A stretch of 64,000 bases of DNA from JADJNY01 sp046349615 (GCA_046349615.1 JAXMBZ010000003.1:310001-374000); one strand, 5' to 3'. Shown: positions 25,960 through 34,943, counted from the first letter of the stretch. The notes: a model not told the origin generated them from the sequence alone. A program made the numbers and translations.

Positions 25960-27615
25960 TCAGCCTCCCTTCTCCGCGTTCGCGGCCGAGTCGGCCTTCC
26001 GCGGCGCGAAGAAGCTCACGTCGAGCGTGAACTTCGAGCCCGACGGCGTGAGGCGCTCCTTGAGCGCGTGTCCGGGCGGCAGCTTCGCGCGCACGCCCTG
26101 CACGAACGCTTCGTACAGCGTCGCGAGCGAGTTCGTGCCCTCGCGCGCGCGGCCCGTGACGGACACGATCGGCTGCTCGTCGCCGCGCGCGATGCCGAGC
26201 TCGGGATCGGCGCGCCGGTCGGTCGAGAGCTGCGTCACCCAGAAGTCCGACGGGAGCTCCTTCTGCATCAGCGCGACCATGCGCGCGAGCTGCTCGCCCG
26301 AGCCCTTCGTCGTCTGGAGCTCGCGCGCGAACGTCGCGAGGCGCTGGTTCTCGAGCACGAGCTCCTCCGCCTTGCGGCTCGTCTCGCTCGCCTTCTTGTA
26401 CTGCTGCTCGGCGGTCTTCGCTTCCGCGCGCACGCGCTCGAGGTCGGCGCGCGTCTTCCACGCCTGCCAACCGAGGAAACCGAGCGCGAGCACGCCCGCG
26501 GCGATCATCCACACGTGCTGCTCCGCGAACGCGCGCTTCTTCTTCGTCGCGGCGGGCAGGATCTCGATGCCGTACGTCTCGGGATCGGACGCCATCGTCG
26601 CGAGGCCGAGCGCGACGACGGACTCGAGCGCGTAGCGATCGAGCTCCGCCTTCTGGTCCGCGGGCAGCGCGCTCGTGTCGACGACCTTCCACGGATCGAA
26701 GAGCTCGACCGGCACGGAGAGCGCGTTCGAGAGGTACTTCGGGAGCCCTTCGAGCGCCGCGCCGCCGCCGCAGAGCATCACGCGGTCGAGCTTGAGGCCC
26801 GTGAGCTTGACTTGGCTCTTGCAGAAGATGACCGCGGACTGGAGCAGGCTCGTGAGCTGGCCCGCGGCCGCGAGGATCGAACGGCTCGCCTTCTCCGAGT
26901 TCGTATCGATGTGCTTCGCGGCGGGATCGAGCGTCGCGGCGGTCTCCTTGAGCTCGCGCGCCTTCTCCGCGGACACCTGGAAACGCTGCGCGATCGCCTC
27001 TTCGAAGAGACGCGAACCGCCGGTGAGGTTGCGCGCGAAGAGCAGGTCGGGTCCGCGCGCGATCACGACGTCGACGTGGTCGTGGCCGATGTTCGCGACG
27101 AGCACGGTCTCGTCCTGCAGCACGCCGAAGCGCGTCCACGCGTTGTAGAGCGCGATCGCGTTCGGCGTGAACGCGTCGAGCGTGCCGCCGATGCCCGCGA
27201 GGCCGTCCATGTGCGCCTCGAGCAGGCTCTCGCGCGCCATCGCGAGCAGCACGACGTCCTCGCCCTCGATCTCGGGGAGCTGCGGGAGCAGGTTGAAGTC
27301 GCTCGCGAGCGCGGCGCCGCCGCCCGCCTGTCCGCCGATCTCCTCGACCTCGAAGCGCATCAAGTTGCGCAACTGCCAGTCGGGGACGCGCGGCACGCGC
27401 ACGTAGCGCACGTTGACGTCGCGTCCGGTGACGCCGACGCGCGCGCTCGCGGGCTTGAACGGCACCTCGCACGCGCTCCAGCCGTCGGTGAGCTCCGCGC
27501 TCGAGAGCGGCGTGTTCGAGAAGCCGGTGACGTGGAACGTGTTCCCCTTCGCGTACCCGCGCAGGAAGCGCGCGTTGCAGAGGCCGAGGTCGACGCCGGT
27601 GACGGTGCGGGGCAT
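25960..27615 (-). CDS. PilM-PilN fusion (GspL-like)
   Basis: 551 residues. The N-terminal actin-like ATPase domain (about 4-355) shows the PilM pattern: GVDLGLCNARFLRG (phosphate 1), VLVANIGHDHVDVVIARG (phosphate 2), GGSRLFEEAIAQRF and VMLCGGGAALEGLPKYL (adenosine). A membrane helix at about 368-384 is followed by a coiled coil (385-440) and a PilN-like periplasmic domain (about 445-535, PSDFWVTQLSTDRR, PIVSVTGRAREGTNSLATLYEAF). In pili PilM and PilN are separate; one chain joining them is the GspL arrangement of type II secretion. This should recruit the secretion ATPase, which is not encoded nearby. Confidence 0.85.
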   Translation of the reverse strand: MPRTVTGVDLGLCNARFLRGYAKGNTFHVTGFSNTPLSSAELTDGWSACEVPFKPASARVGVTGRDVNVRYVRVPRVPDWQLRNLMRFEVEEIGGQAGGGAALASDFNLLPQLPEIEGEDVVLLAMARESLLEAHMDGLAGIGGTLDAFTPNAIALYNAWTRFGVLQDETVLVANIGHDHVDVVIARGPDLLFARNLTGGSRLFEEAIAQRFQVSAEKARELKETAATLDPAAKHIDTNSEKASRSILAAAGQLTSLLQSAVIFCKSQVKLTGLKLDRVMLCGGGAALEGLPKYLSNALSVPVELFDPWKVVDTSALPADQKAELDRYALESVVALGLATMASDPETYGIEILPAATKKKRAFAEQHVWMIAAGVLALGFLGWQAWKTRADLERVRAEAKTAEQQYKKASETSRKAEELVLENQRLATFARELQTTKGSGEQLARMVALMQKELPSDFWVTQLSTDRRADPELGIARGDEQPIVSVTGRAREGTNSLATLYEAFVQGVRAKLPPGHALKERLTPSGSKFTLDVSFFAPRKADSAANAEKGG

Positions 27616-27652
27616 GGGATCGATCGGGGGTTCGCGCGCGTGCGCTCGGTCG

Positions 27653-29617
27653 TCAGTCCTTCGCGCCGCTCTTGGGAGCGGACGTGGAGTCGAGGTAGCT
27701 CTTCACTTCCGCCGCGAGGCCGGTCGCCTTCTGCGCCTCGAGCACGGAGAGGATCGCGGAGAGCCGCGCGCGCTCCGCGCGGTCGAGGTCGGCCTCGAGG
27801 CCCGCGAGGTCGCGCTCGACGTCGGCCGCGAGCGCGTTCGCTTCGGCTTCGACGGTGCTCTTCGCGTAGCGGCGGCCGATCGCGAGCGCCTTGTCGCGGC
27901 ACTGGCGGTAGAGGTCGACGAGCCGGAAGAAGCGCGCGCGGTCGCTCTCGAGTCGCACGTCGCGCACCTCGGCGAGCCCCTTCTGCAGGAGCCGCGCGCG
28001 CGCCGCTTCCGCCTCCGCGACGAGCGCGTCCTCGTACGGGTACGTGTCGAGCAGCGTCGTCCACTGCGCGAGGCACTCGCCGAGTTCGCCCTTCTTCTCC
28101 GCGTTGCGCGCGGCGTACGCGAGGTTGCCGGCAGACTCGCGCTCTTCCTTGAACTCGAGTTGGAGCACGGCCTTCGCGGCGGCGAGCCCCGACACGACGA
28201 TCCGCGCGCCCGCGCCTTCCGTGACGCCGCGCACGGTGACCGGCGCGTCGAACGCGACGCGCACGAAGTCGCCCTTGCCGCCGAGGAGCAGGTCCTTCAC
28301 GCCCGCGCGCTCGAAGTCGGCGGCGTGCGTCTTGAAGCCGGAGTCCGCGCCGCTGCCGAGCGTCGCGAGGCCGCCCGCGACGAGCGGCGCTTCGCAGCGC
28401 AGGACGAGGAGCTCGTGCGTGCCCTGCGCGGTGAGCACGATGTGCTTCGCGTCGGCGCTCGCCTCGAGCGGAGCGCCGTCCCAACCGGGCTGCGCGCCGG
28501 GCTTCGTGAACTCGACGCCCGAGAGCAGCACGCGGTCGCCCTGGACGAGCAGCGCCTGCGTCGGCGGAGCGCCGACGAGCTGCGCGCGGTACGGGCCGAC
28601 CTGAGCGCCGGCCCCGGCCTGCGCGGGGCGTTCGACCAGGCTGACGTCGTCGGCGGCGGCCGAACCGCCCTCGGCCGGCGCGCGCGCGAGCAGCACGGCG
28701 CGGACGACGTCGAACCCGGCGGGCGCGACGGCCGCGACCTCGCGCTCCTCGAAGCCGCCGCCCGCGGGCACGGCGTCCGACAGCGCGAGGAACGGCGCGG
28801 GCCCCGCGGCGAGGTTCTCGGCGCTGCGGGTGAACTCGATCCCGACCCGGAGCGCGGCGCCGCCGTCCGAACGGAGCGCGGAGTGCACGACGTACTCGCG
28901 CCCCGCGTCCGCGCGGAGGTCGCGCGAACGGTGGAGCGCCCACTCGCCTGCCGCGAGCTCGGCCGACACGCCGACGGCGCCCGAGCGCCGCGCTCCGGCG
29001 GTGCGGTAGAAGGCCTGCGGCGCGTTCTCCGCGCTCGACCAGGTGTCGTGGTCGGCCTCGAAGGAGAACTCGTCCGCGAGCAGGTCGCCCGCGACGGGCG
29101 CGGGCGCTTTCGCCGTCGCGCGTCCGCCGCCGCCGCCGCCCTGGTTCAGCCACCACCACGTCCCCCCCGCCGCGACGGCGAGCGCGAGGACGACGAGGCC
29201 CGGACGCGAGGCCTTCTTCGAGCGCGCGACGAGGTCCGCGCTGACGCGCTGGAGCCCGTCGGGACCGGGGACGGTCTTCGTCTTCGCGAGCGCTTCGAGC
29301 GCCGTGCGCTCCCCGCCGAGCCTCTCGTCGAGGAGGACGAACTCGACGGTGCCGAGGAAGAGGTGGTCGCCGTGCGTGATCCGCTGCTCGATCACGCGGA
29401 GCTCGCCCACGCGCGTCCCGTTCGTGCTGTCGAGGTCGCGGAGGGTGACGCCCTGATCGTCGATCAGGAACTCGGCGTGGCGGCCCGAGACGGAGTTGTC
29501 GAGCACCTGCAGCGAGTTCCCGGGCCGGCGGCCGATCGTGAAGCCGCTCGCGGAGATCGGGATCGTCTCGCCGCGCCGCTCGCCGGACTCGAAGCGCAGG
29601 GAGTAGCGGGATTCCAT
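27653..29617 (-). CDS. FHA-domain membrane protein
   Basis: A 654-residue protein, first gene of the pseudopilin run. The cytoplasmic FHA domain (about 5-97) has the phosphothreonine-binding residues in FTIGRRPGNSLQV (R30), NSVSGRHAEF (S44, H47) and DLDSTNGTRVG. After a linker there is a membrane helix (about 140-157) and a Gly-rich stretch, then a large extracytoplasmic part with jelly-roll-like text (DEFSFEADHDTW, ALRVGIEFTRS) and helical repeats near the end (about 500-640). An FHA protein leading the operon suggests that assembly or activity responds to Ser/Thr phosphorylation; a Ser/Thr kinase gene lies at 34944-36029. Confidence 0.82.
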   Translation of the reverse strand: MESRYSLRFESGERRGETIPISASGFTIGRRPGNSLQVLDNSVSGRHAEFLIDDQGVTLRDLDSTNGTRVGELRVIEQRITHGDHLFLGTVEFVLLDERLGGERTALEALAKTKTVPGPDGLQRVSADLVARSKKASRPGLVVLALAVAAGGTWWWLNQGGGGGGRATAKAPAPVAGDLLADEFSFEADHDTWSSAENAPQAFYRTAGARRSGAVGVSAELAAGEWALHRSRDLRADAGREYVVHSALRSDGGAALRVGIEFTRSAENLAAGPAPFLALSDAVPAGGGFEEREVAAVAPAGFDVVRAVLLARAPAEGGSAAADDVSLVERPAQAGAGAQVGPYRAQLVGAPPTQALLVQGDRVLLSGVEFTKPGAQPGWDGAPLEASADAKHIVLTAQGTHELLVLRCEAPLVAGGLATLGSGADSGFKTHAADFERAGVKDLLLGGKGDFVRVAFDAPVTVRGVTEGAGARIVVSGLAAAKAVLQLEFKEERESAGNLAYAARNAEKKGELGECLAQWTTLLDTYPYEDALVAEAEAARARLLQKGLAEVRDVRLESDRARFFRLVDLYRQCRDKALAIGRRYAKSTVEAEANALAADVERDLAGLEADLDRAERARLSAILSVLEAQKATGLAAEVKSYLDSTSAPKSGAKD

Positions 29618-29842
29618 GAGGACGGGGGCGTGGACCCGGGGCGGCAGGGCGCGGGGGGCGACGCGCGCTGCGTGGTGGGCCGAAGGGATGGGGGGAGGAC
29701 CCGGCGCACCCTACCTCCGGGGGTGGAGGGGGTAACGGTGCGGGGGCGCGCAGAGGATAGCGGAGGGCGTGCGGAGGTGCACGCGCTCGGACGAGCTCCC
29801 GAGTCCGTTGCTCCGGCTTCGGAGGCAGCTCAGAATCCGGAC

Positions 29843-30616
29843 ATGAAGGCGCGCGCGCACGGTCCGAGCGTCGAAGGCGCGAGCGAGCGCCGGTTGTTCC
29901 TGGCGGGAGCGCCCGAGCGCGGTCGCGCCCAGCTCCTCGCCGACGACGTCGAGCACGCGACGCGCGTCCTCCGCCTCGGGCCGGGCGATCGGCTCGTCGG
30001 GCTCGACGGGCGCGGGCGGAGCTGGCGGTGCACCGTGGCGGCGATCGAGCGGCGCGCGGTGCTCCTCGAGGGCGCGGAACTCGTCGCCGAAGCCCCCGAG
30101 CCCGGCACGGACGCCGCGGACGACCCCGCGATCACGCTCCACGTGGCCCTCCCCCGCCCCGGGCCGGCCGAGGAGCTCCTCGACCGCGCGGTCCAGCTCG
30201 GGGTGACGCGCTTCGTGCCGCTCGTGACCGAGCGCTCGGGTCCGCACGCGCGCGAGCTCTCGCCGGGGAAGCGCGAGCGGTACGAACGGATCCTGCGGAC
30301 CGCGCTCAAGCAGTCCGGGCGCCTCTGGTGTCCGGAGCTCGCCGAGCCGGAGGCGCTCGCCGTGCTCCTCGCGCGCGGGTTCACCGGCCGGGCGGCCGTG
30401 CTCGCGCCGCGCGGAGGGACGACGCTCTTCGCCTGGGCGGGCGCCGACCGCGCGACGCGCGCGTTCGAGCTCGTCGTCGGCCCCGAGGGCGGATTCACCG
30501 AGGCAGAGGAAGCCGCGCTCGTCGCCCGCGGCGCGACGGCGTGCCGCATCGCGCGCCACATCCTGCGGATCGAGACGGCGGCCGAAGCAGCGCTCGCACA
30601 ACTCGCGGCGCTGTGA
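29843..30616 (+). CDS. rsmE: 16S rRNA (uracil-1498-N3)-methyltransferase
   Basis: 257 residues, the normal RsmE size. The N-terminal PUA-like domain has RRLFLAG and HATRVLRLGPGDRLVGLDGRG. The C-terminal SPOUT domain has LDRAVQLGVTRFVPLVTERS, the knot signature VVGPEGGFTEAEEAAL (from residue 211) and HILRIETAAEAAL (239-251). The ATG at 29843 gives the expected N-terminus; the frame continues upstream only as a shadow of the FHA gene. The enzyme methylates U1498 of 16S rRNA. Confidence 0.93.
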   Translation: MKARAHGPSVEGASERRLFLAGAPERGRAQLLADDVEHATRVLRLGPGDRLVGLDGRGRSWRCTVAAIERRAVLLEGAELVAEAPEPGTDAADDPAITLHVALPRPGPAEELLDRAVQLGVTRFVPLVTERSGPHARELSPGKRERYERILRTALKQSGRLWCPELAEPEALAVLLARGFTGRAAVLAPRGGTTLFAWAGADRATRAFELVVGPEGGFTEAEEAALVARGATACRIARHILRIETAAEAALAQLAAL

Positions 30617-30760
30617 GTACGGAGTCAGGCCGTTTTTTCAACCGATTCCCGCCCGCCGTCGCCCGCCGTCGCCCGCGGCCCGCTGCCAGCTGCCGCCCGT
30701 CGGCGGCCCTCGCGGCCCGCGCCCGCCGTCGGTTCGGCGCGCGGACCTCGGCGCCCGCGC

Positions 30761-31513
30761 TCAGCGCTCCGGCTCGCTCGGTTGCTCCCGAAGGGGCGCT
30801 CGTTGGGAAGCGCTCCAAGGAACGGCCTGCCCCCGGGCTCCGAACGGGAGCTCCGGGAAGCGCTCGCGCAGCGACGTCCACGTCGTGTCCGTCAGCACGA
30901 CGTGGTCGACGAGCGGGATCCCGAGCAGGTCCCCCGTCGCGAGCAGACGGCGCGTGACCTCGACGTCCTCGGCGCTCGGCGTCGGATCGCCCGACGGGTG
31001 GTTGTGCGCGACGATCACGCCCGCGGCGGCCTCGCGCACGGCGGGGCCGAACACCTCGCGCGGATGGACGAGCGACGAGGTCAGCGTTCCGAGCCCGACG
31101 AGCCGTGCGCGACGCAGCGTGTGTCGCGCGTCGAGCAGGAGCGCGAACACGTGCTCCTGCGGGCGCCCGCGCACGCGCGGAGCGAGCAACGCGTGCACCC
31201 GCGACGGCGCATCGAGCCGCGCGCGCTCGCGCCCGACCGATCGCTCGACCGCGCGCCCGAGCGCGAACGCCGCCGCGAGCACGCGCGCGGCGCACGGCGC
31301 GAGCCGTGCATCCTCCTCGAGACGGCGCGGCTCGAACCTCGCGATCTCGGCGAGCTCGCGCTCGGCGAGCAAACGGACGAGCCCGTCGAGATCCGCATCG
31401 GTCCCGAGGAGCCGTTCGAGGAGCGCGCGCTCCCGTACTCCGCCCGCTCGCCGCGCGTGGGGCGGGCGGACCGCTCGCACCCGCGCGCCCTCGCGCGAGT
31501 GCGCAGCGAGCAC
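30761..31513 (-). CDS. radC: RadC-family JAB/MPN metallopeptidase-like protein
   Basis: The C-terminal half is a RadC JAB domain with the JAMM motif VIVAHNHPSGDPTPSAED (His170, His172, Asp183 counted from the GTG at 31513), preceded by EHVFALLLDARHTLRRARLVGLGTL and followed by LGIPLVDHVVLTD. The N-terminal part (ALLERLLGTDADLDGLVRLLAE) fits the helix-hairpin-helix region. No ATG lies in a sensible place; GTG 31513 gives about 250 residues, a usual length, but a later GTG (VRAVR, 31474) is possible. The biological role of RadC proteins is unsettled despite the historical repair name. Confidence 0.85.
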   Translation of the reverse strand: MLAAHSREGARVRAVRPPHARRAGGVRERALLERLLGTDADLDGLVRLLAERELAEIARFEPRRLEEDARLAPCAARVLAAAFALGRAVERSVGRERARLDAPSRVHALLAPRVRGRPQEHVFALLLDARHTLRRARLVGLGTLTSSLVHPREVFGPAVREAAAGVIVAHNHPSGDPTPSAEDVEVTRRLLATGDLLGIPLVDHVVLTDTTWTSLRERFPELPFGARGQAVPWSASQRAPLREQPSEPER

Positions 31514-31810
31514 GTGAGGGTGTGCGTCGTCGAGGCCGCCGAGCGGCGCCTCGCCCCGCGAATCGAGCCGAGCATCGAAGGGTTCCACCACGCGCGAGGA
31601 CGCCGCTCGCGGCGCTCGGGCATCGAAAAAAAGCGAGAAATCCAGCCGTTTCGACCGATGCCGGACGTTCAGGTCCGTGGAACCGCGCGGCGGCCCATTC
31701 GTGCAACGAATCGGTTGACCGCAACGGAATCCGTAACCGCGGTGCACGCCCGGGTACTTGCTGCCGAAGGATTGGATGCCGGTCTTCCCACCGGCGCTCG
31801 GAACAAACAC

Positions 31811-31909
31811 ATGCAATTCCTGCCCACGCTCGGTTGGATCCTGCTCGCCCTCTGGGTCGTCGAGACCGTCGTGTTCTTGCTCAGCTACCGGCTGAACAAG
31901 AGCTCCTGA
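31811..31909 (+). CDS. Possible 32-residue membrane protein
   Basis: A short ORF encoding MQFLPTLGWILLALWVVET followed by VVFLLSYRLNKSS: one hydrophobic helix of about 20 residues and a basic tail, the classic shape of bacterial small membrane proteins. It lies in a lower-GC region between radC and a CBS gene on the opposite strand, and an intrinsic terminator on the plus strand follows about 160 nt downstream, so plus-strand transcription is likely. There is no good Shine-Dalgarno. An untranslated small RNA is the alternative. Confidence 0.4.
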   Translation: MQFLPTLGWILLALWVVETVVFLLSYRLNKSS

Positions 31910-32067
31910 CGCGCTCGCCGCCCGGTCGATCCGGCCGAGTTCGAGGCTCCGGCGCATTCCGCCGGGACCCCGTCGGTGCGGCGCGCCCGCGCGGCTTGGA
32001 CCGCGCAAGCGCGAATCGCGGCTCCGGAGGGTCGTCACGCGCTCCTGACGTGATGCGGAGCCCAACA

Positions 32068-32104
32068 CGAACGGCCGTGCTCCTGACACGGCCGTTCGCC
32101 TGTT
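32068..32104 (+). terminator. Intrinsic terminator, plus strand
   Basis: A 12-bp perfect stem (cgaacggccgtg / cacggccgttcg) with a 7-nt loop ctcctga is followed by cctgtttt. It ends a plus-strand transcript covering the small ORF; it could also act weakly on the minus strand for the upstream end of no gene, as the CBS gene stops at 32144. Confidence 0.75.
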
Positions 32105-32143
32105 TTCGGTGCGACGCGCGGGCGCGCGCTCGTCACGAAACCG

Positions 32144-32779
32144 TCACCGGGACTTCGCGAGCACGCGCCGCGCCGACTTGCGCGCGGGCTTGCGCGCCGA
32201 CGAGCTCGCGGGCGACTTCGCCGCGGACTTCTTCGAGCTCTTCTTCGGCGCGAGCACGCCCGCGCCGTCGCTCGACGTCGAGGTCGTCGCGGTCGCGGCG
32301 GACGGCGGCGGCACGGCGGGCACCACGCGCGGGCGCGGCGCGGAGACGCGCGCGAGCGTCTCGGCGACCTGGATCGCGGCCGACTTCCGCTTCGTGCGCG
32401 GGAGCTCGAACGTCTTGCGCGCGAGGTCCTGCAGCGTGAGCACGCCGACGAGCGCGCCCTTCGCGTCGACGACCGGCAGACGGCGGAGCTGGTGCGTGCG
32501 CAGCGTCGCCTGCGCCTTCTTGAGCGAGTCCTTCGGCGCGAGCGTGTAGAGCTTCGTCGCCATTGCGCTCGCGACGGTGTGGTCGCCGAGCGTCGCGCCG
32601 CGCGTGAACGCGGCCATGCAGAGGTCGCGGTCGGTGATCATCCCGACGAGCTTCCCCTCCGTGTCCGTCACGGGCAGCGCGCCGAGGTCGTGCTCCCAGC
32701 AGAGCGACGCGGCGTGAGCGAGCGAGTGTTCGGGGCGGCACGTGATCGGCGACTTGGTCATCCAGCGGGAAACGTTCAT
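32144..32779 (-). CDS. Two-CBS-domain protein with lysine/alanine-rich tail
   Basis: 211 residues. Two CBS domains: first at about 5-62 (VSRWMTKSPITCRPEHSL, LGALPVTDTEGKLVGMITDRDL), second at about 66-125 (SAMATKLYTLAPKDSLKKA, LRRLPVVDAKGALVGVLTLQDLA). Tandem CBS domains usually bind adenosyl nucleotides and gate partner proteins. The last 55 residues are Lys/Ala/Ser/Pro/Arg-rich (KSSKKSAAKSPASSSARKPA), like histone H1-type tails, which suggests nucleic-acid binding. ATG 32779 starts right at the CBS domain; the upstream part of the frame is shadow. Confidence 0.82.
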   Translation of the reverse strand: MNVSRWMTKSPITCRPEHSLAHAASLCWEHDLGALPVTDTEGKLVGMITDRDLCMAAFTRGATLGDHTVASAMATKLYTLAPKDSLKKAQATLRTHQLRRLPVVDAKGALVGVLTLQDLARKTFELPRTKRKSAAIQVAETLARVSAPRPRVVPAVPPPSAATATTSTSSDGAGVLAPKKSSKKSAAKSPASSSARKPARKSARRVLAKSR

Positions 32780-32895
32780 GGCGGTGTACCTCGGGAGTGC
32801 GGCCGCGCGCTCGGATGGGTGTGGGTCGAAGAGCGCCGCGGGCCGGAAATCGGGCGGAGACGATACCACGCGCGAGGCCCGCGGCGCGAGGCGCG

Positions 32896-34107
32896 TCACT
32901 CGAGCTCGCGCGCGAGGTCCGCGAGCGCCGCGTCGAGCGCGACGGCGGTGCGGCTCTGGAACGTCGCGTCGACGGTCGCGCCGGACTTGCACCCGACGAC
33001 GAGTTCGTAGAGCACGCGCTCGCCGTACGTGCGCTCGAGGTGGTCGACGAACGCGAGCGACTGCTGGTACGCGCGGTGGATCGTCTCCTCGTCCTTCAGC
33101 GTCGCGAGGCTCTTCTTGAGGTCGGCGAGCGTGAGCAGCGCCTTGCCGCGCAGCCCTTCGCGCGCCGCGCGGATCGAGCCCTGCTGGTCGCCGAGGTCCT
33201 TGTGCTCGAGCCACTGCGCGAGCCCCTCGTTCAACCAACCCGGCACGTTGCGGCCGCCCGCTTCCGCGACGAACGCGTGGACGGTCTCGTGTCGGAGCAC
33301 GCGCGCGAGCTCACGCTTCTCGCGCCCGAGTTCTTCGACGGGCACGCGGATCGTCCCGTCGTAGAGCCCGCCGGCCCAGTGCCCGATCCCCGTCGCATCG
33401 AGGAAGCCCGCGCGGCGGTAGAGCACGACGCGGATGCGCGGCCGGCCGTTCTCGACGGGCCAGCGGCCGAAGTGCTCGCCGAGGTCCTGGTACGCGGATT
33501 CGAGCTCGCCCGTGATCTGGTACGAGCTCCAGAGCAGGTCCGAGCGCTCGCCGTCGTACGCGAGCTCGAAGTGCTCGGAGGTGTCGGTCCAGAGGCCCTG
33601 CTCCGACTCCGCGAGCTTCTCCGCCTGCCGCAGGCGCGCCTCGACGTCGTTGCGCGACGGCGCGAGCTCGAGCGCGCGCTTCAGCTTCGCGATCGCGTCG
33701 GCCCGCTCCTTCGCGCCGCCCGTCTCGAGCAGGCGCGACGCGCCGCGCGCGAGGGCCTCGGCTTCGTTCTCGGCGAACACCTTCTCGGTCGGGTTCGCGA
33801 CGCGGCACTCGTCGAAGAGCGCCGCGGCGCGCTCCGCGTCCCCCGCGTCGAGCGCGCGGATCCCCTCGCGGTTCGTCTCGGCCCAGCGCGCGTCGACGAG
33901 CCCGGAGGCGGCCTTCGGCTCCTGCTTCGGGAGCGATCCGAGCGCGACGCGCTGCCGCGGCGCATCGTCGGGGTCGGGTTCGTAGCGCGGCGAAGGGGCG
34001 CGCCTCGGCGCGGGTTCCGCCTCCGGTCCGGCGACCAGACGCCAGACGCCGAACCCGGTCGCGAGCCCCGCGAGCGCGGCGAGCGCGTAGAGGGCCGGAC
34101 GCTTCAT
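32896..34107 (-). CDS. Exported gluzincin-type metallopeptidase (peptidase MA-like)
   Basis: 403 residues with an N-terminal membrane anchor or uncleaved signal (about 5-24). A TPR-like helical region (about 80-165) precedes the catalytic domain. The zinc motif is LRHETVHAFVAEAGG (His273, Glu274, His277) with the third ligand Glu294 in VPGWLNEGLAQWLE, the gluzincin HExxH...E arrangement of the peptidase MA family. The start overlaps the stop of the CxxCxxCC protein gene (ATGA), so the two are coupled. Substrate unknown. Confidence 0.82.
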   Translation of the reverse strand: MKRPALYALAALAGLATGFGVWRLVAGPEAEPAPRRAPSPRYEPDPDDAPRQRVALGSLPKQEPKAASGLVDARWAETNREGIRALDAGDAERAAALFDECRVANPTEKVFAENEAEALARGASRLLETGGAKERADAIAKLKRALELAPSRNDVEARLRQAEKLAESEQGLWTDTSEHFELAYDGERSDLLWSSYQITGELESAYQDLGEHFGRWPVENGRPRIRVVLYRRAGFLDATGIGHWAGGLYDGTIRVPVEELGREKRELARVLRHETVHAFVAEAGGRNVPGWLNEGLAQWLEHKDLGDQQGSIRAAREGLRGKALLTLADLKKSLATLKDEETIHRAYQQSLAFVDHLERTYGERVLYELVVGCKSGATVDATFQSRTAVALDAALADLARELE

Positions 34108-34937
34108 GCGCGCTCATCCACCCGCGCCGGGTCGCCGCTCCCCGTCGCGTCGAACGCGTCCCCCAGCACGGCTCCGCGCGCGCGCAGGAGCTCCGCGAGC
34201 GGACCGTAGGCGGCGGGGTAACCCTCCTCGCGCTCGATCGCGCGCACGCGCGCGAGCCACGGTTCGCCGTCCGCGCCCGGCGCGAGCCGGCAGGCGACCG
34301 GCGCACCCGCACCGAGCCGGCAGCCGCGCGCGGGCGCCGCCGCGGGCCGGTGCGCGACCGCGTGGTCGGCCTCGAGGCCCGTCGCGAACGTGCTCGCGCG
34401 CGCCGCGTCGTCGACGAGGCAACACGGCTCCGCGCGCGCGGGGCCGAGCTCCGCGAGGAGCGTCGCGAGGCGCGCGCTCGCGCGGCGGAAACGCTCGGGC
34501 TCGGGCACGACCGCGATCCCGGGACAGGTCGCGCGGGCGGCCTCGAAGCGCGCGCGGTCCTCGAGCACGCCCGTCCAGTACGGGAACTCCGCGCAGTGCC
34601 GCGGCCGCGCCGTGTACGCGCGGCACGTGTTCCGGCCTTCGAGGAGCACGCACGCCCCGCCGCGCTCGCCGGTGCCGCCGCCCGGCCGCTCGCGGAGCGC
34701 GAGGCGGAGCTCGCCCGTGCGCGGATCGGCGACGCGGCGCACGGAGGTCGCGACGAAGTGCTCGACGTTCGTGCCGAGCGCCGCGGCGAGCCGCTCGCAC
34801 TCGCCGTCCTCGAGCCAGACGTGCCCTTCGCCGGCGCTGCAGCAGTGACCGCACCGCGTGCACGCGAAGCGGAACGGCACGACGCCGGCGAGGCCGCGGT
34901 CGTCGGTCACGGACGGAGTTCGGCGCGAAGCGTCCAC
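34104..34937 (-). CDS. YkgJ-family CxxCxxCC protein
   Basis: 277 residues with the YkgJ (UPF0153) signature FACTRCGHCC (C26, C29, C32, C33), which binds zinc or an iron-sulfur centre, and the later conserved cysteines in GRNTCRAYTARPRHCAEFPYW. The C-terminal 100 residues are Ala/Arg-rich and carry several more cysteines (EPCCLVDD, RGCRLG, VACRLAPG). The kinase gene ends 6 nt before it on the other side of its start, and it overlaps the gluzincin gene, so kinase, YkgJ protein and peptidase form one transcription unit. The family function is not established. Confidence 0.85.
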   Translation of the reverse strand: MDASRRTPSVTDDRGLAGVVPFRFACTRCGHCCSAGEGHVWLEDGECERLAAALGTNVEHFVATSVRRVADPRTGELRLALRERPGGGTGERGGACVLLEGRNTCRAYTARPRHCAEFPYWTGVLEDRARFEAARATCPGIAVVPEPERFRRASARLATLLAELGPARAEPCCLVDDAARASTFATGLEADHAVAHRPAAAPARGCRLGAGAPVACRLAPGADGEPWLARVRAIEREEGYPAAYGPLAELLRARGAVLGDAFDATGSGDPARVDERA

Positions 34938-34943
34938 GCGGGC

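Noticed and set aside
30651..30670. Two tandem 10-mers (cccgccgtcg-type) between rsmE and radC
   Set aside because: Too short and GC-biased to call a repeat element; likely chance in 70% GC sequence.
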